64,000 nucleotides of DNA from RH-AL1 sp965198485 (GCA_965198485.1 CBDAPQ010000005.1:3100001-3164000), one strand, 5' to 3'. Shown: positions 45,051-54,292, counted from the first letter of the stretch. A program made the numbers and translations. Notes: generated by a model from the letters alone, not told the origin.

Positions 45051-46043
45051 TCAGGCGACGGAGCGCAGCTCACGCGGTAGCGGGAAGAACACGCTCTCGT
45101 CCGCCGTCGAGACAATCTCGATTTCGAGATCGAAGCGGGCGGCGAAGGCGTCCATGATTTCCTCGACCAGGACCTCCGGCGCAGAAGCGCCGGCGGTGAT
45201 ACCGAGCGTCTTGATGTTCTTGAAGAGCTCCCACTCGACATCGTCGGCGCGCAGCACGAGACGCGAGATCGGGCAGCCGGAGCGCTCGCCGACCTCCTTG
45301 AGCCGTTGCGAGTTCGACGAATTCGAGGAGCCGACCACGATCAGCGCGTCGACGATCGGCGCGATGCGCTTCACCGCCTCCTGACGATTGGTGGTGGCGT
45401 AGCAGATGTCCTCTTTCTGCGGGCCGACGATGAGCGGAAAGCGCTCGTGAAGCTTCTCGACCATCGCCTTCGTGTCGTCGATCGACAGCGTGGTCTGGGT
45501 GACGTAGGCGAGCGTCGTCTCGTCACGGACCTGCAGCGCGTCGATGTCCTCGGGATGCTGCACCAGAAGGATCGAGCCTTCCGGCAACTGACCCAGCGTG
45601 CCGACCACCTCGGGATGGCCGGCGTGGCCAACGAGCAGGATCTGGCGACCCCGCTTGAAGTGGATCTGCGCCTCGCGATGGACCTTTGTCACCAAAGGGC
45701 ATGTCGCGTCGATGGCGTGGAAGTTGCGTCGCGCCGCTTCTGCCGGGATGTCCTTGGGCACGCCGTGCGCCGAGAAGATCACCGGCTGCTGGGTGTCGGG
45801 CACCTCGGACAGCTCCTCGACGAAGATCGCGCCCTTGGCCTTTAGGCCTTCGACGACGTATTTATTGTGGACGATCTCGTGGCGCACGTAGACCGGCGCG
45901 CCGTAGAGGCGCAGCGCCTGATCGACGGCGTCGATGGCGCGGACCACGCCGGCGCAGAAGCCGCGCGGCGCGCAGAGATAGATCTGCAGCTTGGGCTTGA
46001 TCGCCGCCGGGGCGGCCGCCTCTTCGAGCGTGGCGTGCGTCAT
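45051..46043 (-). CDS. ispH: 4-Hydroxy-3-methylbut-2-enyl diphosphate reductase
   Basis: 330 residues. Last step of the MEP isoprenoid pathway, a 4Fe-4S enzyme. The three cluster cysteines lie in APRGFCAGV, DATCPLVTK and KEDICYATTNRQEA; the substrate-binding His/Glu motifs IVHNKYVVEGL and GHAGHPEV are present, and SSNSSNSQRL matches. The N-terminal ~18 residues before LQIYLCAPRGFC are extra and polar. Divergent from the dehalogenase-like gene. Confidence 0.95.
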   Translation of the reverse strand: MTHATLEEAAAPAAIKPKLQIYLCAPRGFCAGVVRAIDAVDQALRLYGAPVYVRHEIVHNKYVVEGLKAKGAIFVEELSEVPDTQQPVIFSAHGVPKDIPAEAARRNFHAIDATCPLVTKVHREAQIHFKRGRQILLVGHAGHPEVVGTLGQLPEGSILLVQHPEDIDALQVRDETTLAYVTQTTLSIDDTKAMVEKLHERFPLIVGPQKEDICYATTNRQEAVKRIAPIVDALIVVGSSNSSNSQRLKEVGERSGCPISRLVLRADDVEWELFKNIKTLGITAGASAPEVLVEEIMDAFAARFDLEIEIVSTADESVFFPLPRELRSVA

Positions 46044-46206
46044 GAGCGGTGTCGGTCTCCTGCCGCGTCAGGGATGCGGCCGCGGTGGGGCGCGAGGCCG
46101 CGCGAACGATTGATCGGTATTGGGGTTGGCGCCCTCGGGTGTCAAGCATGACACCCTCGATCGCCCGCAACGCGCGTTCCGGCATCGCGCGCCCGCAAGG
46201 ATTGCC

Positions 46207-47106
46207 ATGAGCGCCCCGGACGACCTCTTCCCTGGCTTCGCCGCGCAGCACGTCGAGACCGACGCCGGGCGCTTCTTCGTGCGGACCGGCGGCCACGGCG
46301 CGCCCCTGCTGCTGCTCCACGGCTATCCGCAGACGCATGTCGAATGGCACAAGGTCGCCGCGAGGCTTGCCGATCGTTTCGCGGTGGTGGCCATGGACCT
46401 GCGCGGCTACGGCGACAGCTTCGTGCCCGAGAGCCACGAGGGCTTGGGCATGAGCAAGCGCGTGATGGGCGCCGATGCCGTGGCAGTGATGTCCAAGCTT
46501 GGCCAGGCCAAGTTCCGCCTCGTCGGCCACGACCGCGGCGGCCGCGTCGCCTACCGTCTGGCCTTCGACCAGCCGGGGCGCCTCGAGAAGGTGGCGGTAA
46601 TCGACATCATCCCGACCGCCTCGATGTTCAGGGACATGGGCAAGGCCAAAAGCGCCCTCAAGAAATACCACTGGTTGTTCCTGGCTCAGCCCGAGCCTTT
46701 TCCCGAGACCCTGATCGGCGCGTCGTCACAATTCTTCCTCGATCACACGCTGTCGAGCTGGACGGCGAAGAAGGACCTCTCCGCCTTCGACCCCCGCGCG
46801 CTGCAGCATTACCGGCGCGCCTTCGCCGATCCGGCGCGCCTCCACGCCAGCTGCGAGGATTACCGCGCCGGCGCCGGTGCCGACCGGATGCAGGACGAGG
46901 AGGACCAGAAGGCCGGCCGCCGCATCAGCGTGCCCATGCTGGCGATCTGGGGCGACGGCGGCATCCCGGCTTCGGGCATCTCGCCGCTCGACGTGTGGCG
47001 CGAGTTCGCCCGCGACGTGCAAGGCGAGGAGGTGAAGTCCGGCCATTTCGTACCGGAAGAAAATCCCGATGCCTGCGCCGAGGCCATTCTGAAGTTCATG
47101 CGGTAG
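46207..47106 (+). CDS. Haloacetate dehalogenase-like alpha/beta hydrolase
   Basis: 299 residues. Nucleophile is Asp in VGHDRGGRVAYRLA rather than Ser; oxyanion region HGYPQTHVEWHKV. The halide-binding pair H-W (KKYHWLFLAQPEPFPETLIG) and Tyr in HASCEDYRAGAG match the layout of fluoroacetate dehalogenase; the catalytic His would be in KSGHFVPEE. Epoxide hydrolase is an alternative. ATG 46207 with AAGGA 6 bases upstream. Confidence 0.82.
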   Translation: MSAPDDLFPGFAAQHVETDAGRFFVRTGGHGAPLLLLHGYPQTHVEWHKVAARLADRFAVVAMDLRGYGDSFVPESHEGLGMSKRVMGADAVAVMSKLGQAKFRLVGHDRGGRVAYRLAFDQPGRLEKVAVIDIIPTASMFRDMGKAKSALKKYHWLFLAQPEPFPETLIGASSQFFLDHTLSSWTAKKDLSAFDPRALQHYRRAFADPARLHASCEDYRAGAGADRMQDEEDQKAGRRISVPMLAIWGDGGIPASGISPLDVWREFARDVQGEEVKSGHFVPEENPDACAEAILKFMR

Positions 47107-47267
47107 CGGAGATGATTCGTCTCGAAAAGGTGCTCTCCGTGGCACGGGCTTACGCATCGCCGCGGGCCACGAGACAAAGACGATCGAAGGCTTGACGCGG
47201 TGCGCTGCGGCGCCACACATCGGGCGCGTGCCGGCCGCTTAGGCCGCGCGGGGATAGTCGTTGGTCG

Positions 47268-48044
47268 ATGCATATCGCATGGAGCTATTCCCTCAGCGGC
47301 TTCGTCGTCGGGGTCCTCGTCGGCCTGACCGGCGTCGGCGGCGGATCATTGATGACGCCAGTTTTGGTGCTGCTCTTCGGCGTCAACCCGGCGACGGCGG
47401 TGGGCACCGACCTCCTCTACGCCGCCGTCACCAAGAGCGGCGGGGTCGTCGTGCACGGCTTCCATCGCACTATCGATTGGCGCATCGTGCGCCGCCTCGC
47501 GCTCGGCAGCGTGCCGGCCACCGCCGCGACGGTCGCCGTGCTCGCCCACGTCGGTATCCAAGGCCACGCCCAGCATAGTCTGATCTCGACGGTGCTCGGG
47601 ATGGCGCTGGTCCTAACCGCCGCCGCCATCCTCCTCCGCAAGCTCCTGCTCGATCGCCTCGCTCCGCACATGGAAGCCATGCCCGAGCGCCGGCGCGCCG
47701 TGCTAACGGTGCTGCTCGGCCTGTTCCTCGGCGTGTTCGTGTCGATCTCGTCCGTCGGCGCCGGCGCGATCGGCGTCACCGTACTGCTGACGCTCTATCC
47801 CCGCGCGCCGCTCGTGCGCGTCGTCGGGGCCGATATCGCCCACGCCGTACCGCTCACTCTCGTCGCCGGGCTCGGCCATTGGTGGCTCGGCTCGGTCGAC
47901 TGGGCGGTGCTGGGGTCACTGCTGGTCGGCTCGCTGCCGGGCATCGCGCTGGCGAGCCAGTTCGCCAGCCGCGCGCCGGACAAGGTGATTCGCCCGATTA
48001 TGGCGGCGATGCTGGCCGTGGTGGGGCTGCGGCTGGCGTTTTAG
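47268..48044 (+). CDS. Sulfite exporter TauE/SafE family membrane protein
   Basis: 258 residues with about eight hydrophobic segments. The N-terminal SGFVVGVLVGLTGVGGGSLMTPVL motif is diagnostic of the TauE/SafE (DUF81) family, and a second similar GxxLGxFVSISSVGAGAIG repeat follows. Members export sulfite, sulfoacetate or organosulfur compounds; the substrate here is not deducible. Starts at ATG 47268. Confidence 0.9.
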   Translation: MHIAWSYSLSGFVVGVLVGLTGVGGGSLMTPVLVLLFGVNPATAVGTDLLYAAVTKSGGVVVHGFHRTIDWRIVRRLALGSVPATAATVAVLAHVGIQGHAQHSLISTVLGMALVLTAAAILLRKLLLDRLAPHMEAMPERRRAVLTVLLGLFLGVFVSISSVGAGAIGVTVLLTLYPRAPLVRVVGADIAHAVPLTLVAGLGHWWLGSVDWAVLGSLLVGSLPGIALASQFASRAPDKVIRPIMAAMLAVVGLRLAF

Positions 48045-48056
48045 GCAGGGCTCCCT

Positions 48057-48536
48057 CTACCCGGTACGGACATGGGCTCGCCGCGCCGCAAAGAAGTCCC
48101 GCAGCAGCGCGCTCGACTCGGCCGCCAGTACGCCACCCGCCATGTCCTCCGGCGCGTGATGGCACGTCGGCTGCGCGAAGAAGCGTGGGCCGTTCACCAC
48201 CGCCCCGCCTTTTGGGTCGTCGCAGCCCCAGTAAAGCCGGCGGATGCGGGCGAACGAGATCGCGCCGGCGCACATGGCGCAGGGTTCCAGGGTGACGTGG
48301 AGCTCGCAGCCGACGAGGCGATGGTTGTCGACGAGGCGGGCGGCCTCGCGGATCGCGACGACTTCGGCATGCGCGGTCGGGTCGTGGTCGCGGATCGTGC
48401 GGTTGCCGCCCGTCGCGATCACCATGCCCTCGCGCACGATCACGGCGCCCACCGGCACCTCGCCGGCCTCGCCCGCGACGCGGGCCGCAGCCATGGCCTG
48501 CTCCATCGGGCTCGCGCCGGCGGCGAAGTCGCTCAT
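48057..48536 (-). CDS. tadA: tRNA-specific adenosine deaminase
   Basis: 159 residues. Deaminates A34 of tRNA-Arg to inosine. Zinc motifs are DPTAHAEVVAIREA (His and catalytic Glu) and TLEPCAMCAGAISFARI. Start ATG 48536 is chosen since AGGGA lies 6 bases upstream; the frame continues to 48641 without family sequence. Convergent with the transporter gene and divergent from the pseudouridine-synthase gene. Confidence 0.92.
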   Translation of the reverse strand: MSDFAAGASPMEQAMAAARVAGEAGEVPVGAVIVREGMVIATGGNRTIRDHDPTAHAEVVAIREAARLVDNHRLVGCELHVTLEPCAMCAGAISFARIRRLYWGCDDPKGGAVVNGPRFFAQPTCHHAPEDMAGGVLAAESSALLRDFFAARRAHVRTG

Positions 48537-48577
48537 CTTTTGTTCCCTTTTGTCGAGCCGCTTTGGTATCAGGAGCC

Positions 48578-50758
48578 ATGCCCGACAACGAAACAGGATC
48601 TCCCCGCATGCCGCGCGGGACGCGCAAGGCGTCAATTCCACCCCTTTCGGATGATTGGCCGAGCGTGGCGGCGGTGACGGCCGACGCCGCGGAGCCGGCC
48701 GAAGCGATGCCGGAGCGCCAGCGTATCGCCAAGGCGATGGCGCGCGCCGGCCTGTGCTCGCGCCGCGATGCCGAGGCCTGGATCCTCGAGGGACGGGTCA
48801 GCGTCAACGGCGAGGTGCTGGCGAGCCCGGCGCGCGACGTCGGACCGGACGATCGCGTCGAGGTCGACGGCGCGCCGCTGCCGACGCCGGAGAAGACCCG
48901 GCTGTTTCTCTTCCACAAGCCGCGCGGCCTCGTCACCAGCGACCACGATCCCGAGGGCCGCCAGACCATCTTCGACCACCTGCACGAGCACTGGCCGCAG
49001 GGTCCGCGCGTGGTGACGGTGGGGCGCCTCGACATCAACACCGAGGGTCTGCTGCTGCTGACCAACGACGGCGGCCTCGCCCGCATGCTGGAACTGCCCA
49101 AGACCGGTTGGCTGCGGCGCTACCGCGTGCGCGCCAACGGCGAGACCGACCAGGCCAAGCTCGACGCGCTCGCCGCCGGCATCGAGATCGACGGAATCGA
49201 ATACGCCGGGATCGAAGCCAAGCTCGATCGCAGCCAGGGCGCCAACTGCTGGCTGACGATAGGCCTGCGCGAGGGCAAGAACCGCGAGATCAAGCGCGTG
49301 CTGGAGCACCTGGGCCTCGAGGTGAACCGGCTGATCCGGCTCTCGTTCGGGCCCTTCCAGCTGCTCGATCTTCCCGAAGGCGAAGTGGAGGAGGTGCGCA
49401 CCCGCGTGCTGAAGGATCAGCTCGGCGCGGCGCTGGCCGCCGAGGCCGGAGTCGATTTCGGCGAGACGCCTGCGCCCGCACCGCTGCCCGCCAGGATCGA
49501 GCGGGACAAGGCCGCCCACGGCCCCAAGGCGACACGTGAGAAGACCCTGTCGGAGAAGATCGTGCCAGAGAAGATCGTGCGCGCGGAGCGAGGCGCCGCG
49601 CCGGCGCGGGAGAAGCGCGGGCGGACCGGAGACCCGCGTCCGCAGCAGAGCCGCGCGAGCGAGCGCAGCGGCGAACGGCCCTTGCGCCGGCGCGAGATGC
49701 CGGCCTCGGGCGCGCTCGAGGAGCGGGCGCGACCGCGTCGCCACGTCTCGAGCCTGCGCACCACCGAGGCGGACGCGGCGCGCGCGGGGCCGCGCAAGCG
49801 CGTCGAGCGCACCGACACCCGCGATCGGAACGACCGCACGGTGACGGTGGAGCGCAAGGTCTCGGCACGGCCGCCCGGCCTCAGCCCTTCCGCCGAGGGC
49901 AAGCGCGCCCGGATCGCCCGCTCCGGCGGCGCACGCCGGAAGGACGGCGGACGCGACGAGACGCAGCGCGGCGATACAGGCGGCGCACGCACCAGGCCCG
50001 CCGCCCGCGACGGCGAGCGTCGCGACACGCGCCCGGCGCGCTCGTCGGCGGGCGGTGACCGGCCGCAGCGCACGCGCCGGGAGGACGGCGACCGCGCGGC
50101 CCCTACGCGGAGCCGCAGCCCAGCCGGTGACGGCGAGCGTCGCGACACGCGCCCGGCACGATCACCAGCGAGCGGTGACCGGCCGCAGCGCGCGCGCCGG
50201 GAGGACGGCGACCGTGCGGCCCCGACGCGGAGCCGCAACCCAGCCGGTGGCGGCGAGCGTCGCGACGCGCGTCCGGCCCGATCACCAGCGGGCAGTGACC
50301 GGCCGCAGCGCACGCGCCGAGAGGACGGCGACCGTGCGGCCCCGACGTGGAGCCGCAGCGCAGCCGGTGGCGGCGAGCGCCGCGACACGCGCCCGGCACG
50401 ATCATCGGCCAGCAGTGACCGGCCGCCGCGCGCGCGCCGGGAGGACGGCGAGCGGACCGCTCCGCGCGCCGAACGACCGGCTCGCGCCGGCACCCGGCCG
50501 CCGCGGCGAGACGATGCCAAGCGAGACGGCGCCAGCAAGACTCGCGGAGACCGACCGAGAACCAACGACTACGGCCGCGGTGCGCCCGAGCCGGGGGCGG
50601 CAACGCGTCTTGCTCGGGGTTCCGGCAGGGCCTCGTCGGGCGCATCGGGCAAAAGCCGGCCCGCTACCGGCGCCAGACCCGGCGGGCGGCCGGCCGGCGG
50701 CGGCAGGCCCGGTGGTCGGCCAGCCGGCGGCGGCGCACCCGGCCGCACGAAACGCTAG
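48578..50758 (+). CDS. rluB: Pseudouridine synthase (RluB/RsuA family) with long arginine-rich repeat tail
   Basis: 726 residues from ATG 48578 (AGGAG just upstream); a TTG at 48563 and ATGs at 48608 and 48707 are alternatives. Residues ~45-95 form an S4 RNA-binding domain, and the catalytic domain carries Asp in VGRLDINTEGLLLLTNDG and the KxREGKNREIKRV signature. The core ends near residue 290. The remaining ~430 residues are Arg-, Pro-, Gly- and Asp-rich and predicted disordered, containing four 40-residue repeats and a Gly/Arg-rich end. Such a long tail is unusual for RluB and could help bind RNA. It precedes rsmD by two bases, so ribosome modification is the common theme. Confidence 0.88.
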   Translation: MPDNETGSPRMPRGTRKASIPPLSDDWPSVAAVTADAAEPAEAMPERQRIAKAMARAGLCSRRDAEAWILEGRVSVNGEVLASPARDVGPDDRVEVDGAPLPTPEKTRLFLFHKPRGLVTSDHDPEGRQTIFDHLHEHWPQGPRVVTVGRLDINTEGLLLLTNDGGLARMLELPKTGWLRRYRVRANGETDQAKLDALAAGIEIDGIEYAGIEAKLDRSQGANCWLTIGLREGKNREIKRVLEHLGLEVNRLIRLSFGPFQLLDLPEGEVEEVRTRVLKDQLGAALAAEAGVDFGETPAPAPLPARIERDKAAHGPKATREKTLSEKIVPEKIVRAERGAAPAREKRGRTGDPRPQQSRASERSGERPLRRREMPASGALEERARPRRHVSSLRTTEADAARAGPRKRVERTDTRDRNDRTVTVERKVSARPPGLSPSAEGKRARIARSGGARRKDGGRDETQRGDTGGARTRPAARDGERRDTRPARSSAGGDRPQRTRREDGDRAAPTRSRSPAGDGERRDTRPARSPASGDRPQRARREDGDRAAPTRSRNPAGGGERRDARPARSPAGSDRPQRTRREDGDRAAPTWSRSAAGGGERRDTRPARSSASSDRPPRARREDGERTAPRAERPARAGTRPPRRDDAKRDGASKTRGDRPRTNDYGRGAPEPGAATRLARGSGRASSGASGKSRPATGARPGGRPAGGGRPGGRPAGGGAPGRTKR
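50009..50488 (+). repeat. Four tandem 120-bp repeats in the rluB tail
   Basis: A 120-bp unit (40 codons) occurs about four times in a row, each starting with the GGCGAGCG(T/C)CGCGAC word and coding for a block like GERRDTRPARSSAGGDRPQR then REDGDRAAPT. Copies differ by scattered single-base changes, mostly synonymous or Ala/Ser/Gly swaps. In-frame length means copy-number change would not break the protein. Confidence 0.8.
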
Positions 50759-50760
50759 CG

Positions 50761-51321
50761 GTGCGGGTCGTCGGCGGCCGTCTCGGCGGCCGGCCCTTGC
50801 GCGGACCGCGGTCCGACCGTATCCGCCCCACCGCGGACCGGCTGCGCGAAACGCTGTTCAACATCTTGGAACACGGCCACGGCGGCGTCGCCGGGCTGCG
50901 GATCATCGATCTCTTCGCCGGCACCGGAGCGCTCGCCATCGAGGCCATCTCGCGGGGCGCGAGCTACGCGCTGATGGTCGACGATGGTACGGAGGCGCGC
51001 GCGGCGATCCGCGATAACGTCGAGGCGCTGGGGCTCGGCGGCGTCACACGCGTGTTTCGGCGCGATGCCCGCAAGCTCGGCGACGCGCCCGCGGGCGAGC
51101 GGTTTGACATGGCCTTCCTCGACCCGCCCTACGAGCGCGGTCTCGCCGAGCCGGCGCTGGCGGCATTGCGCGACGGCGGCTGGCTCAAGCCCGGCGCGCT
51201 CTGCGTGGTCGAAGAGGCGATCTCCGTCCATGTCGCCTTGCCGGACGGCTTCGCCGCCATTGACGATCGCGTCTTTAGCGACACGCGGCTGCTGCTGCTG
51301 GAGATCGAGAGGCAGGCATGA
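50761..51321 (+). CDS. rsmD: 16S rRNA m2G966 methyltransferase
   Basis: 186 residues, GTG start two bases after the rluB stop. SAM-binding region IIDLFAGTGALAIEAISRGA, and the N2-guanine methyltransferase motif LDPPY near residue 120. The N-terminal RVVGGRLGGRPLRGPRSDRIRPTADRLRETLFNIL is characteristic. Modifies 16S rRNA in 30S assembly. Likely co-transcribed with rluB. Confidence 0.92.
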   Translation: MRVVGGRLGGRPLRGPRSDRIRPTADRLRETLFNILEHGHGGVAGLRIIDLFAGTGALAIEAISRGASYALMVDDGTEARAAIRDNVEALGLGGVTRVFRRDARKLGDAPAGERFDMAFLDPPYERGLAEPALAALRDGGWLKPGALCVVEEAISVHVALPDGFAAIDDRVFSDTRLLLLEIERQA

Positions 51322-51346
51322 AAAGGCCCGGTCCTGAGACCGAGCC
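51321..51346 (-). terminator. Rho-independent terminator of the fasciclin gene
   Basis: On the minus strand GGCTCGGTC-tcag-GACCGGGCC forms a 9-bp stem (with one G-T pair), followed by TTTT. It begins about 28 bp after the fasciclin gene stop and touches the end of rsmD. Confidence 0.75.
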
Positions 51347-51373
51347 CTCCTACCCGTGCGCGGGAGCCGTGGC

Positions 51374-51928
51374 TTACGGCAGCATCACCGTGTTGATGAC
51401 GTGAATCACGCCGTTCGACTGCATGACGTTCGGGATGGTGACGCGGGCCGTGTCGCCCTTGGAGTCGACGATCTCGACGTTCTTGCCCTTGAGCTCGGCG
51501 GTGAGATCCTCGCCCTGCACGGTCTTGAGCATGGCCTTGCCGCCACCCGCCTTGATCTTCTCGATCAGGTCCTTGGCGGTCAGCGTGCCCGGCACGACGT
51601 GGTAGGTGAGGACGGCCTGCAGCTGCGCCTTGTTCTCGGGCTTCAGCAGGTTGTCAACGGTGCCGGCCGGCAGCTTCTTGAAGGCTTCGTTGGTCGGGGC
51701 GAACACGGTGAACGGACCGGGGCCTTCCAGCGTGTCGACCAGGCCGGCTGCCTTCACGGCGGCCACGAGAGTGGTGTGGTCCTTCGAGTTCACGGCATTC
51801 TGAACGATGTTCTTGCTGGGCGACATCGGCGCGCCACCGACCATCGGATCCTTGGCGTAGGCGAGGCCGGAAGCGCTGGTCACCGCGAGAAGCGCGGCGA
51901 CGGCTACGGCCATACGATTGAATTTCAT
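51374..51928 (-). CDS. Secreted fasciclin (FAS1) domain protein
   Basis: 184 residues. Signal peptide (MKFNRMAVAVAALLAVTSASG, cleavage after LAYA) and one FAS1 domain: HTTLVAAVKAAGLVDTLEGPGPFTVFAPTNEAFKKL, then the conserved LTYHVVPGTLT and GVIHVINTVMLP. FAS1 proteins mediate adhesion or matrix contacts and are periplasmic or surface proteins here. Start ATG 51928 has GGAGA upstream. Well-defined terminator follows, so a single-gene transcript. Confidence 0.92.
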   Translation of the reverse strand: MKFNRMAVAVAALLAVTSASGLAYAKDPMVGGAPMSPSKNIVQNAVNSKDHTTLVAAVKAAGLVDTLEGPGPFTVFAPTNEAFKKLPAGTVDNLLKPENKAQLQAVLTYHVVPGTLTAKDLIEKIKAGGGKAMLKTVQGEDLTAELKGKNVEIVDSKGDTARVTIPNVMQSNGVIHVINTVMLP

Positions 51929-52066
51929 GGTGGTCTCCAAAATCGAGGCGGGGCGAACGAGCCCCGCTACCTGCATCTACGGGAAGCTTGTGACCATGGT
52001 TTCACGGCCACGCTCGCGCTTTCGGCCTATACCGCCTAAAAACAAGGCTTCTCATGAGGTTTGACG

Positions 52067-53332
52067 TCACATCAGCGCGAGCTGTGCTCCGACGGCGCGG
52101 TGGCCGATGTCGCGCCGGTAGAAACCGTCCGGCCAGTTGATTCGTGCGATAGCGGCGTAGACCGCCGCGCGCGCAACGGTGACATCGGCTGCCAAGGCCG
52201 TGACGTTGAGCACCCGCCCGCCGTCGGCCACGAGCTCGCCCTCGGCGTTGCGGCGGGTGCCGGCCTGGGTGACGAGAACCCCGGCGAGGGTCTCGAGGCC
52301 GGCGATCACGCCGCCCGTTCGCGGCGTCCCGGGATAGCCTGCCGCGGCCATGACGACGGTGAGGCCGACGGTGTCGGCAAAACGCGGCGGCGTCGCGGGC
52401 AGATCGCCCGCGGCGCAGGCGACGAGCAAGGCCAGCAGGTCGTCCTCGAGGCGCGGCAGGATGGCCTGGGTCTCGGGATCGCCGAAGCGCACGTTGTACT
52501 CGATCAGCTGGGGTCCGTCGGTGCCGATCATCAGTCCGGCGAAGAGCACGCCCTTGAAAGGCGTCCCCTCCGCCGTCATGCCGCGCAAGGTCGGCTCGAC
52601 GATCTCGCGCATGATCCGGTGCGTCATCGCGGCGTCGACATTGCGCGCCGGCGAGAAGGCGCCCATGCCGCCGGTGTTGGGCCCGGTGTCGCCCTCGCCC
52701 ACCCGTTTGTGGTCCTGCGCCGAGGCGAAGGCCAGCGCGCGGTCGCCGTCGCAAAGCGCGAAGAACGAGACCTCCTCGCCCTCCAGCACCGCCTCGATGA
52801 CCGCGCTGGCGCCGGGCTCGGCGAAGATCGACGCGAGCGCCGCCTCGGCTTCGGCGAGCGTCGCGGCAACGGTGACTCCCTTGCCGGCGGCGAGCCCGTC
52901 GGCCTTGACCACGATCGGCGCGCCCACCTTCGCCAGGTAGGCTAGGGCGACATCGAGGTCGGTGCAGCGACGGTAGACGGCCGTCGGGATGGCGTGACGG
53001 GCACAGAAGTCCTTGGTGAACCCCTTGGAGCCCTCGAGTCTGGCGGCGGCGGCGGAGGGGCCGAACGCCTTGATCCCGGCGGCTTCGAGCGCGTCGACGA
53101 GGCCGCCGACCAGCGGCGCCTCCGGCCCGATCACCACGAAGGCGATGGCGTGCGCCTGGCAGGCGGCGAGCACCGCCGCGTGGTCGCAGGGGTCGAGCAC
53201 GAGGCAGGTCGCCTGCGCGGCGATGCCGGGGTTGCCCGGCGCGGCGTAGAGTGTGGTCAATGAAGGCGAAGCGGCGAGCGCCCGCGCCATAGCGTGCTCG
53301 CGGCCGCCCGATCCCAGAAGAAGCACGTTCAC
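52067..53332 (-). CDS. purD: Phosphoribosylamine-glycine ligase
   Basis: 421 residues from GTG 53332, which gives the standard N-terminus (V/M)NVLLLGSGGREHAMA. Joins phosphoribosylamine and glycine with ATP. ATP-grasp features are VKADGLAAGKGVTVA, EEVSFFALCDG, DHKRVGEGDTGPNTGGMGAF and the magnesium site IEYNVRFGDPETQ. A longer frame to 53359 exists without matching sequence. Unlinked to purC in this window. Confidence 0.95.
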   Translation of the reverse strand: MNVLLLGSGGREHAMARALAASPSLTTLYAAPGNPGIAAQATCLVLDPCDHAAVLAACQAHAIAFVVIGPEAPLVGGLVDALEAAGIKAFGPSAAAARLEGSKGFTKDFCARHAIPTAVYRRCTDLDVALAYLAKVGAPIVVKADGLAAGKGVTVAATLAEAEAALASIFAEPGASAVIEAVLEGEEVSFFALCDGDRALAFASAQDHKRVGEGDTGPNTGGMGAFSPARNVDAAMTHRIMREIVEPTLRGMTAEGTPFKGVLFAGLMIGTDGPQLIEYNVRFGDPETQAILPRLEDDLLALLVACAAGDLPATPPRFADTVGLTVVMAAAGYPGTPRTGGVIAGLETLAGVLVTQAGTRRNAEGELVADGGRVLNVTALAADVTVARAAVYAAIARINWPDGFYRRDIGHRAVGAQLALM

Positions 53333-53394
53333 GTGATTGGCACCGCCCGGTCGCTCCAACGGCTTCTAGCGCCCTTGGCCGGGTGGCGTCACCC

Positions 53395-54066
53395 TCAGGC
53401 GGCGACGAGCCGGCGGCGGGGGGCTTCGGCCGGCGCCTTGGCGGCCTTGACGAGACGACGCTTCAGCGAGGCCCAGAGCGTGCGCATCTCCTCGGCGGCC
53501 TTGCCGTCGGGCTCGAGCTCAGTCGGTCCCATGCCCTCGCGAGCCGCCTCCTGGAAAGCCACGCGGGAGGCGACGAGCGGGCGCAGCAGGCCGCCCATGC
53601 TCTCCAGCGCGGCGGCGCCGTCGGTCACGCGCTGGCTCTCCTGCATCGGCGGGCACTGGTTGAGGACGAAGGCGTAGTCCTTGGCCAGCGTCTTTAGCTT
53701 GCCGCGGGTGACCTCGCTCGACCAGATGTCGAAAATAGTCGGGCGGGCGGGGATCAGGCAGAGGTCGGCCGCCTTCATGGCGGCATCGGCGGCCGGCGTG
53801 TCAGTGGCCGGCGTGTCGATGACGACGAGGGTTACCTTGCTCTTCTCGAGCGCGGCGAGCGCGTCGGGTAGCTTGGCGGCGGAGACGGTCTCGCAAGGCA
53901 TGGTCTTGTCGCCGCGGCGGTGCGCCCACTTTGTCAGCGACTTCTGCGGATCCATGTCGATGAGGAAGACGCGCTCGCCAGCGGCCTGCGCGCAGACCGC
54001 GAGGCAGGCGGCCAGCGTGCTCTTTCCCGAGCCGCCCTTCTGCGTCACCATTGCCACAGTCCGCAT
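53395..54066 (-). CDS. ParA-family ATPase (orphan)
   Basis: 223 residues. Deviant Walker A MVTQKGGSGKSTLAACLAV, Walker A' DMDPQKSLTKWA and Walker B region VVIDTPATDTP. This form resembles small orphan ParA/Soj-like ATPases that position cargo (chemoreceptors, secretion or chromosome regions), not the chromosomal ParA of parAB, since no parB or centromere site is nearby. ATG 54066 has GGAG 7 bases upstream. Two GTTAACG words and an 18-bp palindrome lie upstream. Confidence 0.85.
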   Translation of the reverse strand: MRTVAMVTQKGGSGKSTLAACLAVCAQAAGERVFLIDMDPQKSLTKWAHRRGDKTMPCETVSAAKLPDALAALEKSKVTLVVIDTPATDTPAADAAMKAADLCLIPARPTIFDIWSSEVTRGKLKTLAKDYAFVLNQCPPMQESQRVTDGAAALESMGGLLRPLVASRVAFQEAAREGMGPTELEPDGKAAEEMRTLWASLKRRLVKAAKAPAEAPRRRLVAA

Positions 54067-54244
54067 CGCCCGCTCCCGATGGTTAACGCCTTCGCACAGG
54101 GTGCCGCGAAGATCGTTAACGAAGCGTTTAAGACGGCGGCAACCGCGGTACGCCCTTGGTCGGACAATTGGGAAACCTCGAAAAACGTGTCTCGCTGCGT
54201 CAGCCTGCGTCATGCGTCATGCCAACTTTACACCACGCCACACT

Positions 54245-54262
54245 TTAGGTATATATACCTAA
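54245..54262. promoter_or_regulatory. 18-bp perfect palindrome upstream of parA-like gene
   Basis: TTAGGTATATATACCTAA is identical to its reverse complement. It lies 179 bp upstream of the ParA start and 31 bp beyond the stop of the aldehyde dehydrogenase, in a markedly A/T-rich segment. Not followed by a T-run, so it is not an obvious terminator. A dimeric DNA-binding protein site is the simplest reading. Confidence 0.5.
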
Positions 54263-54292
54263 GCAGTTTGTTTTGCAAGATTTCCATCCGCC

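Noticed and set aside
54115..54132. TTAA-N7-TTTA near-match to CtrA site upstream of parA
   Set aside because: One mismatch in the second half and a spacing that only fits with another register.
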